Origin: CAZTVN01 sp964617145
GTDB lineage: Bacteria > Patescibacteriota > Gracilibacteria > UBA1369 > JACRIC01
Assembly: GCA_964617145.1 (NCBI GenBank)
Contig: CAZTVN010000055.1
Location: forward strand, 1 to 8,599
Direction of reading: 5' to 3'
Length of the DNA: 8,599 bases
Positions 1-5,798 of this stretch are shown piece after piece. Both the position numbers and the translations under genes were made by a program. The notes under the pieces are model-generated. The model saw nothing but the letters and a program-made list of their open reading frames with translations. It searched no databases and was not told the origin of the DNA. Within the stretch, counting starts at the first letter, position 1; each line of letters opens with the position of its first letter.

Positions 1-546
1 AAGGCCATAAAAAAAAGTTTAGAAATCTTTAAAAAACACGAACTTAAGCGTCCAATATCATTTCGAGCTCCGAATATGGTTATTGATAAAGAGACGTACC
101 AAATATTGGGAGAGAATGATTTTATCATAGATTCATCGCCGTCATCCTTTCTTGGCGTAAAGCCATTGCCGAAAATATTTAAAAATACAAAAATCATACC
201 AGTTACATCTGATCCAAAACCACACTTTCGCTTGAAAAAAGGAATTATTCCATTTGCGGACTTTCAAGTGTTGAATCTTCATAATATATTGCGGATGCCA
301 GATGATTATTTGGTAAAATACGTAAAAAGAGTTATCTCTTACCAATCGAGTTACAATGTTTTCCCTCATGTAGTTTTTTTAACGCATCCGTGGGAGTTTA
401 AAAAAGCAACGCGAAGTGAAAAATGTTTTGAGTACTGCTCAGAAACAAACTATGAAAGATTAGGGGAAAAACTCAAAGTCCTTACAAAGAAATTCGATAT
501 ATCTTTTTTGAACATGATGGATCTCGCTAAATCTATTGAAAAATGA
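1..546 (+). CDS. Polysaccharide deacetylase (NodB-like), C-terminal part; 5' end outside window
   Basis: The frame is open from base 1, so this is the 3' portion of a longer gene; the first in-window ATG (76) is internal. Just before it the frame reads SFRAPN, the F-R-x-P motif of NodB/carbohydrate esterase 4 deacetylases (about residues 21-26 of the visible part), and further on LTHPWEF, which fits the late His-containing motif that closes the active site. The N-terminal metal-binding motifs (TxDD, HxxxH) would lie upstream and cannot be checked. These enzymes remove N- or O-acetyl groups from polysaccharides, often at the cell surface. The stop TGA overlaps the ATG of the next gene (ATGA, 543-546), implying translational coupling. 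The family call is fairly sure; the substrate is unknown. Confidence 0.82.
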   Translation, partial: KAIKKSLEIFKKHELKRPISFRAPNMVIDKETYQILGENDFIIDSSPSSFLGVKPLPKIFKNTKIIPVTSDPKPHFRLKKGIIPFADFQVLNLHNILRMPDDYLVKYVKRVISYQSSYNVFPHVVFLTHPWEFKKATRSEKCFEYCSETNYERLGEKLKVLTKKFDISFLNMMDLAKSIEK

Positions 547-1691
547 AGCAATTCGATACCATCGTAAGATGTGACAAACTGATACAGTCTCTTTCAAAAA
601 AAATAGAGTATTTTGATGCTAAAAATGTCCTTAAAGAGATCGGTATAAACGTTTCAGGAAAGGTTTACGACTTCAACGCGCTGCGTTCAGCTCTAGATTT
701 TTTGTTTCAAAATGGAAATTTCATTCACAAAAGAGTGATTTTCCCTGCTTTTATTTGTCCTATCGTTCCAGAAGTCGCAAGAAGAAATAACATTGAACCA
801 ATATTTATTGATTGCAGCCTTGAAGATTTCAATATTGAAAACTCAGGACTAGAACAAATAGATTTTTCAAAAGTAGACGCCATTTTTGTAAATCACACAT
901 TTGGTTATCCTGTAGACATAACATCCATTCGTAAAAAAATTAAAAACGTAACAATAATAGAAGACGCAGCCCATGCCATTTTTTCAGAAATAAATGGTCA
1001 CTATGTTAGCAGTTACGGAGATTTTTCCTTGATAAGTCTGAGAAAACAATTGCCAAACACTGGAGGAGGATTGCTTGTAACAAAAAATGATAATTTTGAC
1101 AAACAATTTAACACGCTAAAAAGAGCAAAAATAACTTTATCTGATTTGCGACAGATAGCGTTTTTTACAGATGCAGCACATCAAAGGCCGATAAGGCTAT
1201 TGCGTCGTTTGAGCAAACTCTATGAATCAGCCGAACCGAAAGAAGAAAAGTGGACTATTCAGAAATCAAGCAAAATAAGTCAAAAATTATTTATTAATGG
1301 AATGATAAAATTAAAAGAGGAAGTGGAAGGACGAAGAAAAAAAGCGCCATTATATGGTGAGTACCTGAATGATAAATATTTTGTGTTGCAAAAAACTCGT
1401 GTCGGAAAATCTTCATATTTTACTATAAATGTAAGGCTCAAACCCGACTATGCCTATTTAAGAGATCATGTAGTACAAAAACTTCGCAGACAAGGTATAT
1501 TTGTCGATCGTATGTGGTATAATGCGGCTGCGTTCCTTCCTGAATTTAAAAAATATATGCAAGGAGAATGCAAAAAAAGCCAGTTACTCGCAAAAAGTAT
1601 CATCAATCTTCCTATACGCAAAGATTACTCTGAGGGGGATATAAAATATCTTTGTAACGAACTGAATAAAAGTTTACAAGAATTACGATGA
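543..1691 (+). CDS. DegT/DnrJ/EryC1/StrS-type PLP-dependent aminotransferase fold protein
   Basis: The 382-aa length is normal for the sugar-aminotransferase family. Visible motifs in order are VIFPAFICPIVPEVARR (about 65-81), the strand region where these enzymes have a 'P.f.cp.v' pattern; FVNHTFGYPVDI (115-126); EDAAHAI (140-146), the conserved cofactor-contacting Asp segment; and SLRKQLPNTGGG (165-176), where K168 is the candidate Schiff-base lysine followed by the Gly-rich turn. The tail NLPIRKDYSEGDI (355-367) matches the usual 'lPlh..lse.di' ending. Family members transfer an amino group to keto-sugar nucleotides, but this sequence is a divergent member and some relatives have other roles, so the substrate is not predictable. 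It overlaps both neighbours by 4 bases (ATGA at 543 and 1688), placing it firmly inside the operon. No Shine-Dalgarno site is seen. Confidence 0.83.
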   Translation: MKQFDTIVRCDKLIQSLSKKIEYFDAKNVLKEIGINVSGKVYDFNALRSALDFLFQNGNFIHKRVIFPAFICPIVPEVARRNNIEPIFIDCSLEDFNIENSGLEQIDFSKVDAIFVNHTFGYPVDITSIRKKIKNVTIIEDAAHAIFSEINGHYVSSYGDFSLISLRKQLPNTGGGLLVTKNDNFDKQFNTLKRAKITLSDLRQIAFFTDAAHQRPIRLLRRLSKLYESAEPKEEKWTIQKSSKISQKLFINGMIKLKEEVEGRRKKAPLYGEYLNDKYFVLQKTRVGKSSYFTINVRLKPDYAYLRDHVVQKLRRQGIFVDRMWYNAAAFLPEFKKYMQGECKKSQLLAKSIINLPIRKDYSEGDIKYLCNELNKSLQELR

Positions 1692-2707
1692 AGACAGAAA
1701 TATACGACGTGGCATCTCAAGAATATAAAGAAAAATGGAACGAGTTCGTAAAAAAAAATGAGGGCAGTATATATCAACTCTGGGAGTGGAAAGATATTTT
1801 TCAAAAAACCTACAAATATAAACCTCGTTATTTTGTTGCAGATAAATCGGGAACAATACAAGGTATTTTTCCAATGTTTTCTCTGGGAATGTTCGGAGGC
1901 AAAAGGCTAAGTTCAATTCCATTTACTGATTTCGCTGGACCATTGGTTACGCAGGAGGAGTTGGCAAAAGAACTTATACAAAAATCGCTTGAAAGTATCG
2001 AAGAAAAAATAAGTATAGAAATTTTTACAGAAAAAAAATACTCACTGCTTGAAAAATCTTTGTATATTGATGCACCATTCTGTTATTTTATTTTGAAAAC
2101 AACCAGACCTTTTAAAGAAATTATAACAGGCACAATTCACCAAAAGACGAGAAATATGATAAACAAAGCAGAAAAAATGGGAATCAAAATTCTACAAAAA
2201 AACGCGAAAGAAGGTCTTAAAGACTACTACAATCTTTATTGGCAAACAATGATCAAGCTCTTATCACTGCCTCACCATGAAGATTTTTTCCAAAACGTAA
2301 GTATTTTTTTACATGATAAATCAAAAATTTTTTTCGCAGAATATGATGGACAATACGTCGCGGCACTTTGGACATTTATATGGAATGGGACTCTCTACAT
2401 TTGGGGAAACGCCTCAAATAAAAAGGCATTAAGCATCGGGGCAAACAACGCACTCTATGCCTTTGTTATAAAATATGCGTGTGAGAGTAGCAACATCAAC
2501 GAAGTAAATTTTGGCAGCACCGTGAGAGAAACTCCTCATCATTTTTTCAAGAAACGATTCGGAGGCCAAGAAAAACCTATTTATAGAATTGGAAATAAAA
2601 AGTTATTTTCACCTTCATCAATTCAAAAAAAAACGATGAAAGTTTTACGCTACATTCCACGCCCATTACTGAAAAAACTTGCTAAAATTATTTATGAAAT
2701 ATATTAG
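1688..2707 (+). CDS. FemAB/GNAT-type transferase (FemX-like or exosystem-associated FemAB-like)
   Basis: The 339-aa protein begins with the family pattern YQLWEWKDIFQKTY.YKPRYFVAD (about 29-52), followed by GIFPMFSLG, FGGKRLSSIPFTDFAGPLV (69-87), a central HQKTRNMINKAEKMGIKI helix (151-168) and a C-terminal EVNFGSTVRETPHHFFKKRFGG (272-293). These are the typical blocks of the FemAB-like acetyltransferase fold, as in peptidoglycan-bridge aminoacyltransferases and in FemAB proteins of exopolysaccharide/exosortase loci. The likely role is transfer of an aminoacyl or acyl group onto a glycan or lipid-linked precursor at the cytoplasmic face; donor and acceptor are unknown. Start: ATG in a 4-base overlap with the preceding stop. 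The stop TAG (2705-2707) lies exactly on the boundary of the inserted palindromic element, and the reconstructed empty site gives the same TAG, so the protein appears unaltered. A basic helix, KVLRYIPRPLLKKLAKI, ends the protein. Confidence 0.82.
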   Translation: MKTEIYDVASQEYKEKWNEFVKKNEGSIYQLWEWKDIFQKTYKYKPRYFVADKSGTIQGIFPMFSLGMFGGKRLSSIPFTDFAGPLVTQEELAKELIQKSLESIEEKISIEIFTEKKYSLLEKSLYIDAPFCYFILKTTRPFKEIITGTIHQKTRNMINKAEKMGIKILQKNAKEGLKDYYNLYWQTMIKLLSLPHHEDFFQNVSIFLHDKSKIFFAEYDGQYVAALWTFIWNGTLYIWGNASNKKALSIGANNALYAFVIKYACESSNINEVNFGSTVRETPHHFFKKRFGGQEKPIYRIGNKKLFSPSSIQKKTMKVLRYIPRPLLKKLAKIIYEIY

Positions 2708-4154
2708 GGCCTGTGCACACAAAGTTTTTAGAGATGGAAGAGACATATTTTGTTCAGTTCAAGAAACGACGACGAAGGTGTGCCCAAAGGCACATCGAGG
2801 AGGAGTAACGCAGAAATGGGCAAAATATGTCTCTTCCCTTCGGGTTGAACAGGAACCTGTCAGGTCTTCTTTGTTGCTCGTCGCTTGTGGAGCGCAATGG
2901 CGAAACAGCGCTCCTCGCGCCGCGAATCCGACCACGTTCCTGTTCAACCATCGCAAAAACTTTGTGTGCACAGGCCCTAGAGAGGCCTCTAAAAGAAAAT
3001 TAAAAGTGCTCATTATCGCAGGAGATTTAAATCCTGACGATCTTGGAGGTGCCGAAACGCACATCGTGGAAATCATAGGAGGACTGGAAAAAAGAGGACA
3101 TAAGCTCCATGTTTTTGTTGGCAATGACGATAGAATAAAAGAACTTTTTAAAGGGAGAAATATTACATGGCATACAGTAAAGTACCCAATGTGGAAAAAT
3201 TTTTGCAGTTTTTTTTATATATATTTCGCCACAAAAAAAATAAGTAAATTTCTTAAAAATAATGATATTGATATTTTGCACGCCAAAGAAGTGTTTCCAT
3301 TTGGTTGCATTGCAAGAAAGCTGAAAAAAAAATATAACATACCAATATACTTAACCGTCCAAAATCCACTTTCTTACAAAGAAGAACTTGTAATAAAAAG
3401 TAAAATAGTGCCGAAAATACTCAAATCAGCGCTACAAGAACTCATCCAGCCTTTTGCAGCTTCGGTGTTAAAAGAAGGCGATATTGCAGCCTGCGTCAGT
3501 CACTATTCAGAGAAAAAATGTAAATTACTGGGAGCACGCAAAACAGCGATCGTGCCAAATGGAGTAGATATAAAAAAATTCAACATAAAACCAAATCGGA
3601 AAAAAGACGAATTTTGGATTACTACGACATCAACCCTCATTCCTCGAAACGGAGTAGACACGCTTATTGAAGCTTTTAGCAAAATATCGAAAAAACTTCC
3701 TAAAGCACGTCTTAAAATAGCCGGAGAAGGTATTATGAAAGAGGAACTCAAGCAAATGGTAAAAAAATATGGCTTACAAAACAGTGTTGAATTCCTCGGG
3801 ACACTGAAATCAAATCAAGTGCCGGAACTTTTAAACAGATCTCATATATTCGTTCGACCATCGAGGTTTGAAGGGTTTGGGATGTCTTTTATAGAAGCAA
3901 TGGCTTGCGGCGTGCCAGTGATTACTTGTCCAGTTGGAGGAATTGTAGACTTCATAAAAAACGATGAAACAGGAATCTTCGTTCCATCTGACCAACCAAA
4001 AAGCTTAAGCGAAGCAATGGAAGATCTCATGAAAAACGAAGAAAAAAGAAAATATCTCACAAAAAATGCGTATGAGTTGGTAAAAAAGAAATATTGTTGG
4101 GATAAAATTATTGAAAAGGTAGAAAGCCTATATTACAGTATAGTGGATTTATAA
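2694..4154 (+). CDS. GT4-family glycosyltransferase with N-terminal segment encoded by an inserted palindromic element
   Basis: The catalytic body is a GT-B retaining glycosyltransferase. Counting from the upstream in-frame TTG at 2679 (add 5 to numbering from ATG 2694), it starts at KVLIIAGDLNPDDLGGAETH (109-128), the N-terminal Gly-rich donor/acceptor loop. It continues with IVPNGVDIKKF (291-301) and LKIAGEG (345-351), and carries the EX7E motif E398-GFGMSFI-E406 followed by EAMACGVPVI. It would transfer a sugar from a nucleotide donor to a growing glycan at the membrane. The first codons (MKYI) overlap the end of the FemAB-like gene. They are then interrupted by 91 codons of the palindromic element, which are open and in frame, and the protein resumes at RE-ASKRKLKV. 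Without the element, ATG 2694 would give a normal start MKYIREASKRKLKVLIIAG. Whether translation now starts at ATG 2694 or at in-frame GTG 2964 or GTG 3006 is undecided; none has a Shine-Dalgarno site. Family call sure; start uncertain. Confidence 0.85.
   Translation: MKYIRACAHKVFRDGRDIFCSVQETTTKVCPKAHRGGVTQKWAKYVSSLRVEQEPVRSSLLLVACGAQWRNSAPRAANPTTFLFNHRKNFVCTGPREASKRKLKVLIIAGDLNPDDLGGAETHIVEIIGGLEKRGHKLHVFVGNDDRIKELFKGRNITWHTVKYPMWKNFCSFFYIYFATKKISKFLKNNDIDILHAKEVFPFGCIARKLKKKYNIPIYLTVQNPLSYKEELVIKSKIVPKILKSALQELIQPFAASVLKEGDIAACVSHYSEKKCKLLGARKTAIVPNGVDIKKFNIKPNRKKDEFWITTTSTLIPRNGVDTLIEAFSKISKKLPKARLKIAGEGIMKEELKQMVKKYGLQNSVEFLGTLKSNQVPELLNRSHIFVRPSRFEGFGMSFIEAMACGVPVITCPVGGIVDFIKNDETGIFVPSDQPKSLSEAMEDLMKNEEKRKYLTKNAYELVKKKYCWDKIIEKVESLYYSIVDL
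2705..2729 (+). repeat. Left terminal inverted repeat of the palindromic element
   Basis: This 25-base arm is the exact reverse complement of 2955-2979. It starts TAGGGCCTG and ends in a T-run. Its first three bases are also the TAG stop of the FemAB-like gene. Complementarity stops abruptly inward (A at 2730 faces C at 2954). Confidence 0.93.
2736..2837 (+). repeat. Internal hairpin arm 1 (17-bp perfect stem)
   Basis: Positions 2736-2752 (GGAAGAGACATATTTTG) are the exact reverse complement of 2821-2837. Inside the loop is a second, smaller stem: 2777-2784 (GGTGTGCC) pairs with 2789-2796 (GGCACATC) over a CAAA loop, with one G-T pair in the DNA-sense notation. The arm sits entirely inside the terminal repeats. 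Confidence 0.88.
2843..2949 (+). repeat. Internal hairpin arm 2 (14-bp perfect stem)
   Basis: Positions 2843-2856 (GGTTGAACAGGAAC) are the exact reverse complement of 2936-2949. Its loop holds a GC-rich stem, 2889-2895 (GGAGCGC) with 2908-2914 (GCGCTCC). With arm 1 and the terminal stem it makes a three-way-junction layout in single-stranded DNA or RNA. Confidence 0.86.
2955..2979 (+). repeat. Right terminal inverted repeat of the palindromic element
   Basis: This exact reverse complement of 2705-2729 ends GGCCCTA. It is followed at 2981-2990 by an unrelated 10-base palindrome AGAGGCCTCT belonging to the flank, after which normal AT-rich coding composition resumes. Confidence 0.93.
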
Positions 4155-4164
4155 TTTTCATTTC

Positions 4165-5196
4165 ATGGTTCATGTACTCGTAATAGGTGGGGCAGGCTTT
4201 ATTGGTTCAAATGCAGCTCATCATTATTTAAAGAAGGGTTGTTCCGTAAGTATTTTTGACAATTTATCAAGAAAGGGAACAGATAAGAATATAGAGTGGC
4301 TCAAAAAAGAACATAATAACAGGGTGGAAATGGTGAAAGCTGACATTGTTCATGATTGTAAAAAACTTAAAGAATCAGTGCAAAAGGCAGATATTATTCT
4401 TCATCTTGCTGCTCAGGTAGCGGTAACAACATCGGTAACAAATCCTCGCGAAGATTTTGAAATAAACGCCATCGGGACTTTTAATCTGCTTGAAGCCATG
4501 CGTGAAACGAAAAGTGAAGCTATTCTGCTTTTTTCTTCCAGCAACAAAGTCTACGGTGGCATGGAAGATATAGAAATAATTGAGCGAAATGGACGTTACG
4601 AATACAAAAATATGCCATATGGCATCTCAGAAACGAGCTTACTGGACTTCCATTCTCCATATGGGTGCTCTAAAGGCGCGGCCGATCAATATGTTCGAGA
4701 CTATGCCCGAATATATAGTTTAAAAACTATTGTATTTCGTCAGAGCTGCATCTATGGCTATCGTCAGTTTGGTATCGAAGATCAAGGATGGGTCGCATGG
4801 TTTACAATCGCGGCCTTACTTGGAAAACCTATTACCATTTATGGGGACGGAAAACAGGTTCGAGATGTGCTTTTTATCGATGACCTTGTGAGAGCTTTTG
4901 ACATGGCCATAGAAAATATCTCTACCACAAAAGGAAAAATCTACAACATAGGAGGCGGGGCGGAAAATCAAATGTCTCTTTTAGAACTTTTAGGGTTTTT
5001 AGAAAAATTCATGGGGACAAAAATTGTACATAGTTTTTCAAATTGGAGGCCAGGAGATCAACCAGTGTTTGTCTCTGACATTCGAAAAGCGGAAAAGGAG
5101 TTTGGGTGGAAACCAAAAGTAGCCGTTCCAGAGGGTGTAGAAAAGTTAGAAAAATGGGTTAAGTCTCATAAAGAACTTTTTGATTTCTTAAATTAA
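4165..5196 (+). CDS. NAD-dependent extended-SDR nucleotide-sugar epimerase, CDP-paratose 2-epimerase-like
   Basis: This 343-aa protein carries the Rossmann motif GGAGFIG (8-14), the acidic residue after strand 2 (FDNLSRKG, 31-38), LHLAAQVAV (79-87), the SSS-NKVYG segment (124-131) with the catalytic Ser, and the active-site Y166-GCS-K170 in HSPYGCSK. RDVLFIDDL (233-241) and WRPGDQPVFVSD (294-305) are the usual C-terminal substrate-binding blocks. The combination NKVYG plus DFHSPYGCSKGAADQYVRDYAR and the later SCIYGYRQFG is characteristic of the tyvelose/CDP-paratose 2-epimerase branch rather than GalE or RmlB. The real substrate may be a different nucleotide sugar, since no CDP-hexose genes are visible here. 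It starts 10 bases after the glycosyltransferase stop; ATG 4165 gives the standard short lead (MVHVLVIGG). Confidence 0.87.
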   Translation: MVHVLVIGGAGFIGSNAAHHYLKKGCSVSIFDNLSRKGTDKNIEWLKKEHNNRVEMVKADIVHDCKKLKESVQKADIILHLAAQVAVTTSVTNPREDFEINAIGTFNLLEAMRETKSEAILLFSSSNKVYGGMEDIEIIERNGRYEYKNMPYGISETSLLDFHSPYGCSKGAADQYVRDYARIYSLKTIVFRQSCIYGYRQFGIEDQGWVAWFTIAALLGKPITIYGDGKQVRDVLFIDDLVRAFDMAIENISTTKGKIYNIGGGAENQMSLLELLGFLEKFMGTKIVHSFSNWRPGDQPVFVSDIRKAEKEFGWKPKVAVPEGVEKLEKWVKSHKELFDFLN

Positions 5197-5231
5197 TTAA
5201 AAAATATAGAACTCTCTAGCAAATATAAAGC

Positions 5232-5798
5232 ATGCAACCAAAATATTTTTTTGAAAACTGTCTTCGGGAACTGGCAAAAGAAAAATTAATTCTGGATATA
5301 GGAGGCGGACAAGCATTTCAAAAAGACATGACCCCATATAAAGATTGGTTTAAAGATACAAAGTACCTAACAGTCGATCAAGCAGCCTATAATCCATCAA
5401 TCATTGGTAATATTCATGATCTCCCATTTGAGGATGAATATGCTGACGGTGCCATTTGCAAGGCCGTTTTAGAACACGTATACAATCCTTTCAAAGTAGT
5501 TGATGAAATCCATAGAGTACTCAAAAAAGGAGGAAAGCTTTTAGTATGGCTTCCATTTTTATACCCGTATCACGGAAACGAAAATTACAAAGATTATTAT
5601 CGCTACACACGCGACGGCGTCGAATACCTTTTTCGAAATTTTAAAGAGCTTCAGATAGTTCCTACAAAAGGCTATTTTCAAACCATGATGGATCTAACAC
5701 CTGTGCTCAACAAGATCCAGAGCATCGGGCGTTTCATAGACAAATTGTATACAATCCATCATCAGCATGCAGGATTTTATATCTACGGCATCAAATGA
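5232..5798 (+). CDS. Class I SAM-dependent methyltransferase (Methyltransf_11 type)
   Basis: The 188-aa protein has motif I LILDIGGGQAF (19-29), the acidic/aromatic strand end YLTVDQ (45-50), NIHDLPFEDEYADGAICKAVLEHV (60-83) where the family has 'd...LPF.d.sfD.v....vleHv', and the motif-III stretch EIHRVLKKGGKLLVWLPF (92-109). The YPYHGNENYKDYYRYTRDGVEYLF block (111-134) recurs in methyltransferases of glycan loci. It probably O- or N-methylates a sugar or lipid-linked glycan intermediate; the acceptor is unknown. It is short but complete: the fold runs to a hydrophobic last strand (AGFYIYGIK). A 35-base AT-rich spacer separates it from the epimerase and no Shine-Dalgarno site is present. The stop overlaps the next ATG by 4 bases. 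Confidence 0.85.
   Translation: MQPKYFFENCLRELAKEKLILDIGGGQAFQKDMTPYKDWFKDTKYLTVDQAAYNPSIIGNIHDLPFEDEYADGAICKAVLEHVYNPFKVVDEIHRVLKKGGKLLVWLPFLYPYHGNENYKDYYRYTRDGVEYLFRNFKELQIVPTKGYFQTMMDLTPVLNKIQSIGRFIDKLYTIHHQHAGFYIYGIK

Larger units (their letters stand above)
2705..2979. mobile_element. MITE-like palindromic element with 25-bp perfect inverted ends
   Basis: The segment is bounded by perfect 25-bp inverted repeats (2705-2729 and 2955-2979; outer part TAGGGCCTGTGCACAC). Both outermost dinucleotides read TA, consistent with a TA target duplication around a core GGGCC...GGCCC (2707-2977). The core is about 51% G+C by hand count, with 65% at 2881-2940, against roughly 30-45% in flanking coding sequence. 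It contains two further perfect inverted repeats (17 bp and 14 bp), so the whole unit folds into a closed stem with two arms. It has no transposase and is too small for an autonomous insertion sequence, so it is most like a MITE or a repetitive palindromic element mobilised in trans. TA duplication is known for IS630/mariner and some IS5-group elements; assignment to either is not possible from sequence alone. The net inserted length is 273 bases (91 codons) and stays open in the frame of the glycosyltransferase gene. Confidence 0.8.

Noticed and set aside
76..546. ATG at 76 as the start of the first gene
   Set aside because: The frame is open from base 1 and the deacetylase F-R-x-P motif lies just upstream of this ATG, so it is internal to a gene that begins outside the window.
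2679..2693. TTG at 2679 as the start of the first GT4 gene
   Set aside because: ATG 2694 in the same frame is a better start and gives a normal family N-terminus once the element is removed.
2705..2979. Self-splicing intron or tRNA-like gene instead of a mobile element
   Set aside because: Long perfect terminal inverted repeats with TA flanks fit a transposable palindrome. I see no intron core motifs, no tRNA consensus boxes, and no need for splicing because the frame is kept.
2759..3124. 121-aa open frame on the - strand across the palindromic element
   Set aside because: It covers an inverted-repeat element and then runs antisense through the conserved N-terminus of the glycosyltransferase. 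It matches no recognisable family and is best read as a by-product of the element.
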